The notes: generated by a model from the letters alone, not told the origin. DNA of 25,464 bases from DAOMOD01 sp964526035 (GCA_964526035.1 CAZGKE010000038.1:1-25464), one strand, 5' to 3'; shown: positions 11,950-22,091, counted from the stretch's first letter. A program made the numbers and translations.

Positions 11950-12503
11950 CGCCCGGCCTCGCGGGTCGGGCCACCGACGACCGTGGCAAGCTGCAGCAGC
12001 TGGGCTCCGATTTCCAGGCCTGCACGCTGCCCCGCGCCGGGGTTGATACGGAAGGCGATCTTGCCGTCACTGGTGGCCAGCTCGACCATGCCACCCTGGG
12101 CAGCGAAGCCTTCGATGTCGCTGATCGTGAGTACCGGGCTGGCCGCGATGGCTGCGAGTACAGCCGGGACTTGCTCCTCCTCCGAGCGGCTGATGAAGGC
12201 GATCTGGCAGTGGCTCACAGCCCGGTCCTGCCCTGGCAGGCGCTCGATCACGATGGCCTGCTCCTTGAGCAGCTTGCCCGTGAGGCGGTCAATCCTCATT
12301 CCGAAGTCGTCGCGGCCGACGATGCACAGATGGAAGGGCCTGTCGGCCCCGACAGCGGCGACTGACGGCCAGCGCACGAACTTCGCGATCTTGTAGACCA
12401 GCTCCGCCTTGAGATCGTACTCGGGAACCTGAGCCTGCCCGTTTATCGCAAGCAGCAGCAATGCCGCCAGTAACCACCGATAGCCCATTCGTCTTGCTGA
12501 CAT
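11946..12503 (-). CDS. YfiR-family periplasmic signalling protein (DUF4154)
   Basis: 185 residues with a signal peptide (RRMGYRWLLAALLLLAINGQAQ, cleavage near GQA). The mature part starts EYDLKAELVYKIAKFVRWP, the family signature of (L)KAxxxYxxAxFxxWP, followed by FHLCIVGRDDFG and HCQIAFIS. Only two cysteines are present, in those two motifs; P. aeruginosa YfiR has two disulfides, so one may be missing. I chose ATG 12503 because it gives a compact signal peptide; a longer start at 12566 would overlap the receptor gene and spoil the signal, and ATG 12488 also works. No strong ribosome binding site is visible, so coupling to the receptor gene is possible. It is expected to relay the state of the receptor or cell envelope to the CHASE8 kinase. 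Confidence 0.88.
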   Translation of the reverse strand: MSARRMGYRWLLAALLLLAINGQAQVPEYDLKAELVYKIAKFVRWPSVAAVGADRPFHLCIVGRDDFGMRIDRLTGKLLKEQAIVIERLPGQDRAVSHCQIAFISRSEEEQVPAVLAAIAASPVLTISDIEGFAAQGGMVELATSDGKIAFRINPGAGQRAGLEIGAQLLQLATVVGGPTREAGR

Positions 12504-12543
12504 CACAACACGCACTGGGTCACCGAGCTGCTGCCACCAGTGA

Positions 12544-14547
12544 TCAGAACGAGTAGCTGGCGGCAAGTCGCCAGGTTCGGCCGTTCATTTCCAGCTGGTA
12601 ACGGGGTGGCTCAAGATCGGCGATGTCCGAGTAGCTCTTATCGAAGGCGTTGTAGAGACCGGCACTGAAATCCCAACCGGCCCAGGGTCGGGCTGTTGTC
12701 AGGTTGAGATTGGACAGGGTGTTGCTGCTCACCTTTCCCAGCGCCGATTGGCGCGAGCCTGTGTACTGGGTTTCCCAGCCAAGGCGGGCCCGTTCGCCGA
12801 ACAGGGGGATCGCTGCGTTGAGTTTCAGTAGGTGCTCCGGAGAATTGCTGAGATCCGCACCGTCAGTGTCCTCGGCGATCTGCAGCCCATAGCTCATGCG
12901 AATGCTGGCACCGTTTGCGAAGCGGCGCTGGAGTTCCAGTTCGCCGCCGCTAACCGAGACATTGCTCAGGTTCTGGAAGACCTGCAGTTCCTCTTCGTCG
13001 CTAACAAAGTCAATCAGGTCGTCAATCTTGTACCGGTAGGCCGTGGCCACGAGGAAGGTGTCGGCGCCCAGGGCCGTTTCGAAGACCAGCTCGATGGTCT
13101 CAATCGTCTCGGCCTCCAGGGCAGGATTCGCAACCTGTAGGTCAGGGAAGCTGTAGTACTTCTCGAAGACGTTGGCCGGACGGAAGGCCGTGGCGTAGAG
13201 GAGCTTCCACACACTCTGGGCGCTCTGCCGGTAAATCACGCCCACTCGCGGATTGACCTGGCCAGAGTCCTCGGAGTAGCTGTCGTAGCGCAGCCCGAGC
13301 GACAGGGTCAACGCCTCGCTCAGCGAGAAGTCGTCCTGCATGAAGACGCCCAACCGGCTACCGGACCGCTGGTCGTCGAGATAGACTTCGGTCGCGGCAA
13401 AACTGCCCTGGTCCTGCCGGTAGTTGTCCTGGTACTCAACGCCTGCCACAAGTCTGTGCCTGCCGACTTCGGCATCACCCCTCAGCTCGCCGTTCAACCA
13501 CGCGCCTTCGGCGACGTCGAAGAGCTGCACGTTCCCGCCCGTACCGGAGCCGTCGTCATAGATGTACGAGGCGTCGAGCTGGTACTCGGTGTGCGCCAGA
13601 CGAGCACTCCAGTTCACGCGCCCGGTGGTCTGACCGTAGGTCGCGTCGACGAAGGTGAATTTGTCGCTACTCTGGTTGCGCGGGTCGATGAGTGTCTGGT
13701 AGAGCCCCCCGGTAAAGCCCTTGTCGCGGTTGGCATGGCCCAGCGACAGGCGCCAGCCGCCGTATTCGAGCTTGCCGAAGAAGCGCCCGACCTTGCTGTC
13801 GTCGGTGTCGTCGAAGGACTGGCCGGCGGAGACGGGATCATCAGGGAAACGGAGCGAGGGGCCCTGCGAGTCCAGGATGCTGGCGGACAGCAGCAGGCTC
13901 GCGCCGTTGGCAAACGAGTCGCCGAAGACCAGGCGGCCACGGTACGTGTCGAAGCTTCCGGCCTCCACGGCGGCCTGCAGGCCTGCCGCGTCGCGGCCGG
14001 ACCGGGTGACGATATTGATGACGGCGAACAACGCGTTGCCACCATGCACGGATGAGCCCGGGCCCCGGATGATTTCCAGGCGCTCGATCAACTCGACATC
14101 GAGCGCAAGCACGTCATCGACGTTGCCGGCGTCGTAGATATTGTCATTGGTGCGGTAGCCGTCGATCAGCACCAGTATCCTCGAGTTGTAGTCGCCGGGT
14201 CGCTGGAAGCCGCGGACACCAGTGAAGGTGTAGAGACGATCAGTGGAGGCGTAGAAGCTGCGCACGCTGCGCAGCGCATCGCTCACGGAGCGCCAGCCGT
14301 AGGTGCGAAAGTCCCCGGCCGTGAGCACCGTGACGGAGGCCGGCGCTTTGGAGGACTTCTGGGAACGCTTGGAGGCGCTGACGATCTCCACGTCGAGCAG
14401 CTCCTCGAGAGAGAGTTCGGTCAGATCGATCGACTCTGCGTCCTGTCTGGCCTCGGCAGTGCTCCCCCTGGCGGTTCCGGCCGCCCCAAGGAGTACCATC
14501 GCCAGCCACAGCAGGCCGCAGCCACCAGCCCGTAGATTGCTCAACAT
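12544..14547 (-). CDS. TonB-dependent outer-membrane receptor
   Basis: 667 residues. A signal peptide (about 1-28) is followed by SIDLTELSLEELLDVEIVSA, typical of receptors whose TonB box lies near this segment, and a plug domain (about 55-170; VRGFQRPGDYNSRILVLIDG, IERLEIIRGPGSSVHGGNALF, INIVTRSG). A beta-barrel fills the rest, ending in phenylalanine (AASYSF), the usual outer-membrane assembly signal. A ribosome site (GGAGTGGAGAG) precedes the ATG. It is the first gene of the signalling operon, 40 nt before the yfiR-like gene. Similar receptor-YfiR-sensor clusters suggest a signalling rather than purely nutritional role. The ligand is unknown; nothing in the sequence shows siderophore or cobalamin specificity. 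Confidence 0.93.
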   Translation of the reverse strand: MLSNLRAGGCGLLWLAMVLLGAAGTARGSTAEARQDAESIDLTELSLEELLDVEIVSASKRSQKSSKAPASVTVLTAGDFRTYGWRSVSDALRSVRSFYASTDRLYTFTGVRGFQRPGDYNSRILVLIDGYRTNDNIYDAGNVDDVLALDVELIERLEIIRGPGSSVHGGNALFAVINIVTRSGRDAAGLQAAVEAGSFDTYRGRLVFGDSFANGASLLLSASILDSQGPSLRFPDDPVSAGQSFDDTDDSKVGRFFGKLEYGGWRLSLGHANRDKGFTGGLYQTLIDPRNQSSDKFTFVDATYGQTTGRVNWSARLAHTEYQLDASYIYDDGSGTGGNVQLFDVAEGAWLNGELRGDAEVGRHRLVAGVEYQDNYRQDQGSFAATEVYLDDQRSGSRLGVFMQDDFSLSEALTLSLGLRYDSYSEDSGQVNPRVGVIYRQSAQSVWKLLYATAFRPANVFEKYYSFPDLQVANPALEAETIETIELVFETALGADTFLVATAYRYKIDDLIDFVSDEEELQVFQNLSNVSVSGGELELQRRFANGASIRMSYGLQIAEDTDGADLSNSPEHLLKLNAAIPLFGERARLGWETQYTGSRQSALGKVSSNTLSNLNLTTARPWAGWDFSAGLYNAFDKSYSDIADLEPPRYQLEMNGRTWRLAASYSF

Positions 14548-14682
14548 CTCTCCACTCCCGGATTTTTTTCCGCGCAGATTCCGGCGCGGTAACGCCCAGG
14601 CCGCAAGTCGGTGCCCCTGCCCGCTTCAGGTATCGGGAAGGGTGAAGGATTCTTGAGGCCGGCAGCCGCGGAGTCACGGGGC
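14548..14682 (-). other. Untranslated leader of the signalling operon
   Basis: About 130 nt between the predicted start of transcription and the receptor ATG. It holds a stem CCGCGC/GCGCGG (about 14570-14589) with an 8-nt loop, followed by seven or more A residues and the ribosome site. Further upstream is a pyrimidine-rich segment with ATCCTTCACCCTTCCC. I found no match to known cobalamin or cyclic-di-GMP riboswitch cores. Confidence 0.3.
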
Positions 14683-14709
14683 AGGCTAGCAATCCGGGAC
14701 GTTCGTCAC
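14683..14709 (-). promoter_or_regulatory. Candidate sigma-70 promoter of the signalling operon (extended -10)
   Basis: On the minus strand, TAGCCT (14683-14688) is preceded by TGC, giving an extended -10 element, and TGTGAC or GTGACG (14704-14710) lies 15-16 nt further upstream as a weak -35. It is the best promoter-like sequence between the liu operon end and the receptor gene. Confidence 0.35.
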
Positions 14710-14753
14710 ATTGATCAGGACGGGCATTCGACCCGGGTCGCGCCGGGTGCGCC

Positions 14754-14772
14754 GTAGCGGCTGAAGCCGCTC

Positions 14773-14776
<4 letters not shown>
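14754..14776. repeat. REP-like palindrome overlapping the end of liuD
   Basis: The plus strand reads GTAG-CGGCT-GA-AGCCG-CTCCTAC; the core AGCGGCT-GA-AGCCGCT (14756-14771) is a perfect 7-bp stem with a 2-nt loop. This motif is typical of repetitive extragenic palindromes in pseudomonads and xanthomonads. It overlaps the TAG stop of the carboxylase alpha gene (14773-14775). It could slow RNA decay or end transcription, but no T-tract follows, so it is not a standard intrinsic terminator. Confidence 0.55.
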
Positions 14777-16478
<1,702 letters not shown>

Positions 16479-16479
<1 letters not shown>

Positions 16480-18059
16480 CACATCCGGAAGACGCCGAAG
16501 GTCGTCGTCTCATCCGGCGCATTCTGTGCGGCGGAGATGCCCAGAGCGAGGACGCGCCGTGTATCGCGCGGATCGATGATGCCGTCATCCCACAGGCGGG
16601 CCGTTGCGTAGTAGGGATGTCCCTGGGTCTCGTACTGCTCGCGGATGGGGGCCTTGAAGGCCGCCTCGCCCTGCGTCGTATCCCGGCGGACCTGGGCCAG
16701 AACGGTAGCCGCCTGCTCGCCGCCCATCACCGAGATGCGCGCGTTCGGCCACATCCACAGGAACCGCGGGCTGAAGGCGCGCCCGCACATTCCATAGTTG
16801 CCGGCCCCGAAACTGCCCCCGATGATCACCGTGAACTTTGGTACCCGCGCGTTCGCGACCGCCATCACCATCTTGGCGCCATCCTTCGCGATGCCCCCGG
16901 CCTCGTATTTGCGACCCACCATGAAGCCGGTGATGTTCTGCAGGAAGATCAGGGGCACCTGGCGCTTGCTGCACAGCTCGACGAAGTGGGCTGCCTTCAG
17001 TGCCGACTCGGAGAACAGGACCCCGTTGTTGGCGACGATGCCCACGGGATAGCCCTGAATGTGCGCGTAACCGCAGACCAGCGTGGTGCCGTACAGCTGC
17101 TTGAACTCACTGAACTCACTGCCGTCCACCACCCGCGCAATGACCTCACGCACGTCCCAGGGCTTGCGGGTGTCCCCGGGTATCAGCCCCAGCAGGTCCT
17201 CCGCGGAGTAACGGGGTTCGGCAGCCTCGCGGGTGACCAGCCGCGACCTCTTCGACCGGTTGAGATGGCCGACAGCCTGGCGGGCCAGCGCCAGGGCGTG
17301 CCGGTCGTCCAGTGCGTAGTGGTCCGTCACGCCGGAGGTGCGCGAATGGAGATCGGCGCCCCCCAGGTCCTCGGCACTGACGATCTCGCCCGTGGCGGCT
17401 TTCACCAGGGGCGGGCCACCGAGAAAGATCGTGCCCTGCCCGCGCACGATGATGCTTTCGTCGGCCATGGCCGGCACGTAAGCGCCGCCGGCCGTGCAGG
17501 ACCCCATCACTACCGCGATCTGCGGGATGCCGCCGGCAGAGAGGTTCGCCTGGTGGTAGAAGATGCGGCCGAAGTGGTCCCGGTCGGGAAAGACCTCGTC
17601 CTGCAACGGCAGGTAGGCGCCGCCGGAGTCGACGAGATAGATGCACGGCAGGTGATTCTCGCCCGCGATCTCCTGCGCGCGAAGATGCTTCTTCACGGTG
17701 AGCGGGTAGTAGGTGCCGCCCTTCACCGTGGCGTCGTTGGCCACCACCACGCATTCCTGGCCAGCCACGCGCCCGATGCCCGTCACGATGCCCGCGCTGG
17801 CGACCTCGTCGTTGTACACACCGAGTGCGGCCAGCTGGGAGAGCTCGAGAAACGGCGAGCCCGGATCGAGCAGTTCGCGGATCCGGTCCCGCACGGGCAG
17901 CTTCCCCCGGGCGATGTGCCTGGCCCGGGCCTGCTCGCCGCCGCCGGATGCGGCCGCAGCCACGCGGGCCCGCAGGTCGGCAAGCAGCGCCGCGTTGATC
18001 GCCTGGTTGCGCGCGAACTCCGGGGACTGCAGGTCCAGCAGCGACTCGAGGATGCTCAC
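16479..18059 (-). CDS. liuB: Methylcrotonyl-CoA carboxylase beta subunit (carboxyltransferase)
   Basis: 526 residues, close to the family's ~535. It transfers the carboxyl group from biotin to 3-methylcrotonyl-CoA. Features: N-terminal RARHIARGKLPVRDRIRELLD, the crotonase-like carboxyltransferase cores GSCTAGGAYVPAM and GGSFGAGNYGMCGRAFSPRF, and FLQNITGFMVGRKYEAGGI, which is characteristic of the MCC beta branch. The reading frame is open 116 codons further upstream, but that part is low-complexity Arg/Gly and lies antiparallel in frame to the CitE gene. The GTG at 18059 overlaps the CitE stop by 4 bp (GTGA) and fits the family N-terminus. It lies third from last in a tightly overlapped liu operon. 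Confidence 0.95.
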
Positions 18060-18934
18060 CGGACGCGCTCCAGGAGGCGCCGGGCCTGAACCTGGTGAGG
18101 CCGGTCCAGCATCCGCCCGTCCAGCTGCACGGCGCCGGCACCGGGTGACTCGGCGAAGGCCGCCAGCACGCGGCGGGCGCGCTCGATCTGCTCGGCCGTG
18201 GGGGTGAATGCCGCGTTGATGATCGGCACCTGGGCGGGATGAATCGCCAGCATGCCGCTGAAACCGTCTTCGGCGGCCCGTACCGCCTGGCGCGCCACGG
18301 CCTCCCCAGCCTGGAAATCGGGCGCTACGGTTTCGATGGCCGGGCGTCCCGACGCGGCGGCAGCGATCTGACAGAGGCTGCGTGCCAGCTGGTAGGTGAA
18401 GCGCCACGCCCCGCCCGCCTCGCGATTGGCGCTCGCTCCCAGCTCCGTGGCCAGATCCTCGGCACCCCAGGTCAGCGCAAAGAGCCGCGCCGGGGGCCGC
18501 ACGTAGCCGGATAGCGTGGCAACAGCGAGTGCCGTCTCGGTGGCTATGGCGATGATCGGCGTTACAGCGCTCCCCGGCCGGGCTGCTTCCAGCGCCGCCA
18601 GCGCCCGGTCCAGCTCGCGGACATCGGCTATCGAGTCCGGCTTCGGCAGCACGATACCCGCCGGTGCCGCGGCCACTACCGCCGCCAGGTCCGCCAGCAT
18701 CAGCCCGGAGGCCACCGGATTGATCCGCACCCAGAGTGCAGGTCCCGCCTGGCCACCCCGGGAATGCAGCAAGCCCGCCGTCATCTCCCGGGCCACCGCC
18801 TTCCGGTCCGCAGCAACGGCGTCCTCCAGGTCGAGAATCACGGCATCGGCGCCCGCATCGAGCGCCCGGGCAAGCTTCCGCTCGCTGTCGCCGGGGACGA
18901 ACAGCCAGCTGCGCGGGCAGCGCGCAGCATTCAT
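18056..18934 (-). CDS. CitE-like (HpcH/HpaI) beta-hydroxyacyl-CoA lyase
   Basis: 292 residues of the CitE/CLYBL TIM-barrel family: SWLFVPGDSERKLARAL, DAVILDLEDAVA (metal site region), WVRINP (substrate Arg), IIAIATETALAV, TWGAEDLATELGA, and AIHPAQVPIINAAFTP near the end. Such enzymes split beta-hydroxyacyl-CoA esters. In Mycobacterium tuberculosis the CitE-type protein Rv2498c, encoded in a leucine operon beside a MaoC gene and fadE19-accA1-accD1, acts on citramalyl-CoA and HMG-CoA. The same gene set here, with no LiuE-type HMG-CoA lyase nearby, suggests this enzyme makes acetyl-CoA and acetoacetate (inference). It overlaps both neighbours by 4 bp. A role in glyoxylate or C4 metabolism is the main alternative. 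Confidence 0.88.
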   Translation of the reverse strand: MNAARCPRSWLFVPGDSERKLARALDAGADAVILDLEDAVAADRKAVAREMTAGLLHSRGGQAGPALWVRINPVASGLMLADLAAVVAAAPAGIVLPKPDSIADVRELDRALAALEAARPGSAVTPIIAIATETALAVATLSGYVRPPARLFALTWGAEDLATELGASANREAGGAWRFTYQLARSLCQIAAAASGRPAIETVAPDFQAGEAVARQAVRAAEDGFSGMLAIHPAQVPIINAAFTPTAEQIERARRVLAAFAESPGAGAVQLDGRMLDRPHQVQARRLLERVR

Positions 18935-19386
18935 GGCACGGGCCGCTTCAGCACGAGCGCTGTGCGCTGGCAGCTGGCGACTTCCTCGTCGCGCTGGTTG
19001 AAGGCCCGGTGGATCAGCGTGACCAGCCCGGCGTTCGGGCGGGAGCTGCTGGGCCGGACCGCGGCCACCTCGGTCCGGATCCGCAGCGTGTCACCGACGA
19101 ACACGGGCTTGGGAAACCGGACCTCGTCGAACCCCAGGTTGGCGACAGCGGTGCGATGGGTGGTGTCGTGGACGGAAATCCCGACCATGAGGCTCAGCGT
19201 GAAGCAGCTGTTGACCAGGATCCGGCCAAACTCCGTGCCCGCGCAGTACTCGGCATCGAGATGCAGGGCGGCCGGATTGTGGGTGAGCGTCGTGACCAGC
19301 AGGTTGTCGGTTTCGGTCACGGTCCGGTGGATATCGTGGGTGATGATCCTGCCCGGCAAGTACTCGTCGTAGTAGAGGCCAGCCAT
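18931..19386 (-). CDS. MaoC-family acyl-CoA hydratase
   Basis: 151 residues with a hot-dog fold pattern: LYYDEYLPGRIITHDI, TETDNLLVTTLTHNPAALHLDAEY (hydratase motif with catalytic Asp/His type residues), GRILVNSCFTLSLMVGISV, and FPKPVFVGDTLRIRTEV. The ATG at 19386 has GGGGAG at an ideal 7 nt; the ATG two codons earlier would leave 1 nt. In M. tuberculosis the neighbouring MaoC protein Rv2499c works with a CitE lyase. Here it may hydrate 3-methylglutaconyl-CoA (or itaconyl-CoA) in place of the crotonase-type LiuC, which is absent. It lies between isovaleryl-CoA dehydrogenase and the lyase, overlapping the latter by 4 bp. The exact substrate is inferred. Confidence 0.85.
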   Translation of the reverse strand: MAGLYYDEYLPGRIITHDIHRTVTETDNLLVTTLTHNPAALHLDAEYCAGTEFGRILVNSCFTLSLMVGISVHDTTHRTAVANLGFDEVRFPKPVFVGDTLRIRTEVAAVRPSSSRPNAGLVTLIHRAFNQRDEEVASCQRTALVLKRPVP

Positions 19387-19402
19387 CGTCATGCTCCCCG
19401 GA

Positions 19403-20575
19403 TCAGGCCGTGGCGTTGAACAGTTCGCGACCGATCAGCATGCGCCGGATCTCCGACGTGCCGGCGCCGATCTCGTAGAGCTTGGCGTCCCGCAGTAACC
19501 GGCCGGTCGGGTACTCGTTGATATAGCCATTGCCACCCAGGATCTGGATGGCGTCCAGCGCCATCTGCGTGGCGCGCTCGGCGGTGTAGAGAATCGCGCC
19601 CGCCGCGTCCCTGCGTGTGGCCTGACCCCCATCCGCCGCCCGCGCCACGGCATACACATAGGCCTTGCAGGCATGGAGGGTCGTGTACATGTCGGCCAGC
19701 TTGGCCTGGATCAGCTGGAACTCGCCGATCGGCTGGCCGAATTGCCGGCGCTGGTGGACATAGGGAAGGACGACGTCCAGGCAGGCCTGCATGATGCCCA
19801 GTGGCCCTGCACTGAGCACGATCCTCTCGTAGTCGAGCCCGCTCATGAGCACGCGAACCCCCTCGTTCAGCGTGCCAAGGATGTTTCCGGAGGGCACCAC
19901 GCAGTCGCGGAAGACGAGTTCGCAGGTGTTGGAACCCCGCATCCCCAGCTTGTCGAGCTTCTGGGCCGTGGTGAAACCGGGGAAGCCCTTCTCGACCAGA
20001 AAGGCGGTAATGCCCTTTGCCCCCGCGTCAGGTTCAGTGCGGGCGTAGACAATGAGCACATCTGCATCCGGCCCATTGGTAATCCACATCTTGGTGCCAT
20101 TCAGCACGTAGCTGTCGTCGCGGCGCGCCGCCCGGAGACGCATGCTGACCACGTCCGAACCAGCGTTGGGCTCACTCATTGCCAGGGCCCCGATGAATGC
20201 ACCACTGACCAGTCCGGGCAGATACCGGCTCTTCTGGCCGGTAGTGCCATTACGGTGCAGCTGGTTGACACACAGGTTCGAGTGGGCGCCGTAGCTCAGG
20301 CCCACCGAGGCAGACGCGCGGCTGATCTCCTCCATGGCCAGCGCGTGCGCCAGGTACCCGAGGCCGGCCCCACCGTACTCGGCATCCACCGTGATCCCGA
20401 GCAGTCCGATGGCCCCCATGCGCGGCCAGAGCTCGTTGGGAAACTGGTTGGAGGCGTCGATCCCGGCGGCGCGGGGCGCGATTTCAGCCGCCGCAAATTC
20501 ACGCACGGTGTCACGCAGCAGGCGGGCTTCATCGGCCAGGCCAAAGTCGAGGAAGTCGGGCGCCAGATCACTCAC
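19403..20575 (-). CDS. liuA: Isovaleryl-CoA dehydrogenase
   Basis: 390 residues of the acyl-CoA dehydrogenase family, the usual length. Oxidises isovaleryl-CoA to 3-methylcrotonyl-CoA with FAD and passes electrons to ETF. Motifs: GGAGLGYLAHALAMEEISRA, ALAMSEPNAGSD, KMWITNGPDADVLIVYART, and the C-terminal QILGGNGYINEYPTGRLLRDAK with EIGAGTSEIRRMLIGR. The Glu in LMSGLDYERIVLSAG (E250) sits where isovaleryl-CoA dehydrogenases carry their catalytic base, unlike most acyl-CoA dehydrogenases; this and the operon fix the assignment. The GTG start at 20575 overlaps the regulator's stop by 4 bp (GTGA). Confidence 0.95.
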   Translation of the reverse strand: MSDLAPDFLDFGLADEARLLRDTVREFAAAEIAPRAAGIDASNQFPNELWPRMGAIGLLGITVDAEYGGAGLGYLAHALAMEEISRASASVGLSYGAHSNLCVNQLHRNGTTGQKSRYLPGLVSGAFIGALAMSEPNAGSDVVSMRLRAARRDDSYVLNGTKMWITNGPDADVLIVYARTEPDAGAKGITAFLVEKGFPGFTTAQKLDKLGMRGSNTCELVFRDCVVPSGNILGTLNEGVRVLMSGLDYERIVLSAGPLGIMQACLDVVLPYVHQRRQFGQPIGEFQLIQAKLADMYTTLHACKAYVYAVARAADGGQATRRDAAGAILYTAERATQMALDAIQILGGNGYINEYPTGRLLRDAKLYEIGAGTSEIRRMLIGRELFNATA

Positions 20576-20979
20576 GGGGCCGCCTTCCTGACGTTTACGT
20601 CACTTTTCAGCAGTTCAGCAAAGCACCGGGCCTCGACCTCACCCATGTTTGCCAGGGTGGCCTCGATATCCCGGAGCTTCTGCAGCAGTTGCGCCCGGTG
20701 CTCGCGGATCTTGTCACAGAGGCGCAGCAGCTGCCGGGCGCCGCCGGACTGCCGGGGGTCGTACATGTCGATGATTTCGCGGCATTCCTCCAGCGAGAAT
20801 CCGAGGCGCTGGCCGCGCAGGACCAGCCGCAGACGGGTCCGGTCCCGGTCCGAATAGAGGCGGGTCTGGCCGCGCCGCGCGGGCGCCACCAGCCCCTTGT
20901 CCTCGTAGAAGCGCAGGGTCCGCGGCGTGACCTCGAACTCCTGCGCGAGCTGCTGGATCGAATAGCGGTGATCGGCCAC
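20572..20979 (-). CDS. liuR: MerR-family regulator of branched-chain amino acid degradation
   Basis: 135 residues. The winged helix-turn-helix is at about 6-30 (YSIQQLAQEFEVTPRTLRFYEDKGL), followed by RLYSDRDRTRLRLVLRGQRLGFSLEECREIIDMYD and a coiled coil, as in LiuR proteins. There is no cysteine array for metal binding. The start is a GTG at 20979 with a G-run upstream as ribosome site. It is first in the liu operon, overlaps liuA by 4 bp, and has a perfect palindrome over its promoter, so it is expected to control itself and the pathway, probably by sensing a pathway acyl-CoA (inference from family). Confidence 0.92.
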   Translation of the reverse strand: MADHRYSIQQLAQEFEVTPRTLRFYEDKGLVAPARRGQTRLYSDRDRTRLRLVLRGQRLGFSLEECREIIDMYDPRQSGGARQLLRLCDKIREHRAQLLQKLRDIEATLANMGEVEARCFAELLKSDVNVRKAAP

Positions 20980-21000
20980 GAACGCCCCCCCCGGATCATC

Positions 21001-21022
21001 TAGTTGACGTATACGTCAACTA
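21001..21022. promoter_or_regulatory. 22-bp perfect palindrome, LiuR operator
   Basis: The half-site TAGTTGACGTA is followed directly by its reverse complement. It lies 22 nt before the regulator's GTG and overlaps the -10 of the predicted promoter. MerR-family dimers bind such sites; TTGACGT..ACGTCAA resembles the sites described for LiuR. Confidence 0.75.
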
Positions 21023-21048
21023 TAAGCCGACAGCCTCCCGGAGGGCAA
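21019..21048 (-). promoter_or_regulatory. Candidate sigma-70 promoter of the liu operon
   Basis: Minus strand TTGCCC (21043-21048) and TATAGT (21019-21024) are 18 nt apart. The -10 overlaps the edge of the 22-bp palindrome, so bound regulator would cover the start of transcription, which suits repression. Confidence 0.5.
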
Positions 21049-21110
21049 GACACCCGTCACACAGGTTACTGATTGGGGTGTCCTTGCCCCCGTTCGTAGA
21101 CAGTTTGTCG

Positions 21111-21864
21111 CTAGGAAATCGCTGCTGCTGAAGCCCGCTTTTCCTGACCTCGGGTGGCAAACTCGCTCGGGGTCAGGTGGCCGAGCGAGCTGTGGGGCCG
21201 CTGCTGATTGTAGTCGACTCGCCAGGCTTCGATGACGGCCTGGGCGTGGGCCAGGGAGATGAACTGGTGGACATTCAGGCACTCATCCCGCAGCCGACCA
21301 TTGAACGACTCGATGTAGCTGTTTTCCGTGGGTTTCCCCGGGCGGATGAAGTCAAGCTTTACGCCGCGGCGCCATGCCCAGTCCTCCAGGGCGCGGGAAG
21401 TGAACTCGGTGCCGTGATCGACGGTCAAGGCGTCGTGCACGAAGTCCATGCTCCAGCGCTCGTGGACGCGCACCGCCGTTGGCGCGGGACCGCGCTGTAG
21501 GCACTGGTGCTTGCGGCGCCGGACTCGCATCCGGAGCTGCAATCCGTCGAGCCGATACCAGCGACGGACGCGCTTCTTGTTCACCAGCCAACCCTCCCGG
21601 CGGAGCATGACGTGGATGCGTTGGTAGCCAAAGCGCGGGCGCGCCTGGGCGATCTCCCGGATCCGCTGGCGCAGGGCCGACTGATCCCGGGCCTGGCTCT
21701 TCCGGTACCAGGCCGCCCGTGACAACTGGGCCAGCCGACACGCGCGCATCACCGGCAGCTGGAACCGGTCGTGGATCCAGTGCGCCAGCTGCCGCCGCTG
21801 TGCCGGCTTCGACCTCGCGGAGGGCATAGGTGATCTGCTCGTCACTGAATCTCGACTTCTTCAT
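21111..21864 (-). pseudogene. IS3-family transposase remnant (orfA-orfB with two internal deletions)
   Basis: The first 22 codons from ATG 21864 (MKKSRFSDEQITYALREVEA) are the start of an IS3-type OrfA, but its helix-turn-helix and coiled coil are gone and the sequence joins directly into OrfB (AQRRQLAHWIHDRFQLPVM, then RPRFGYQRIHVMLRREGW). OrfB has a second deletion: RWSMDFVHDAL, with the first catalytic Asp, runs straight into TVDHGTEFTS, with the second Asp, although the family has about 60 residues between them. The Glu region (YIESFNGRLRDECLN) and tail (YNQQRPHSSLGHLTPSEFA) remain. It cannot make an active transposase. I could not identify terminal inverted repeats or a target duplication. 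Confidence 0.88.
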
Positions 21865-22091
21865 GGTCCTCTCTCCTGTGGTTCCGGAGGACTTCAGAAG
21901 CCAGCTTAGTCCAAGTCTAGACTGCCGTCGAAAAGAGGGAGGACGTCAAGGCTGCGATAGAGGCGGACAGGGTCGTGTTGCTATGGCAGCCATCCGACGG
22001 GAACACCGATCAATGGATCAGTGGCCGCCGAGAACCCCCGGGCAATTTCATTGCCTCTGCATCCCGCCTTAGAGGCCTGTGTCTTCCATCG
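21865..22091. other. Non-coding stretch between IS remnant and ATPase gene
   Basis: Upstream of the OrfA start is a ribosome site (GGAGAGAGGACC on the minus strand) and probably the outer end of the insertion sequence. Around 22042-22056 there is a small hairpin GGCAAT-TTC-ATTGCC past the 3' end of the ATPase gene, without a T-tract. No gene is visible. Confidence 0.4.

Noticed and set aside
14560..14700. Cobalamin or cyclic-di-GMP riboswitch before the TonB receptor
   Set aside because: The GGGAA and GGTG-like strings are on the plus strand only, and the conserved cores of either class are missing on the coding strand.
18060..18407. 116-codon N-terminal extension of the carboxylase beta subunit
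   Set aside because: It lies entirely over the CitE gene in another frame, is Arg/Gly-rich, and the family N-terminus matches the GTG at 18059.
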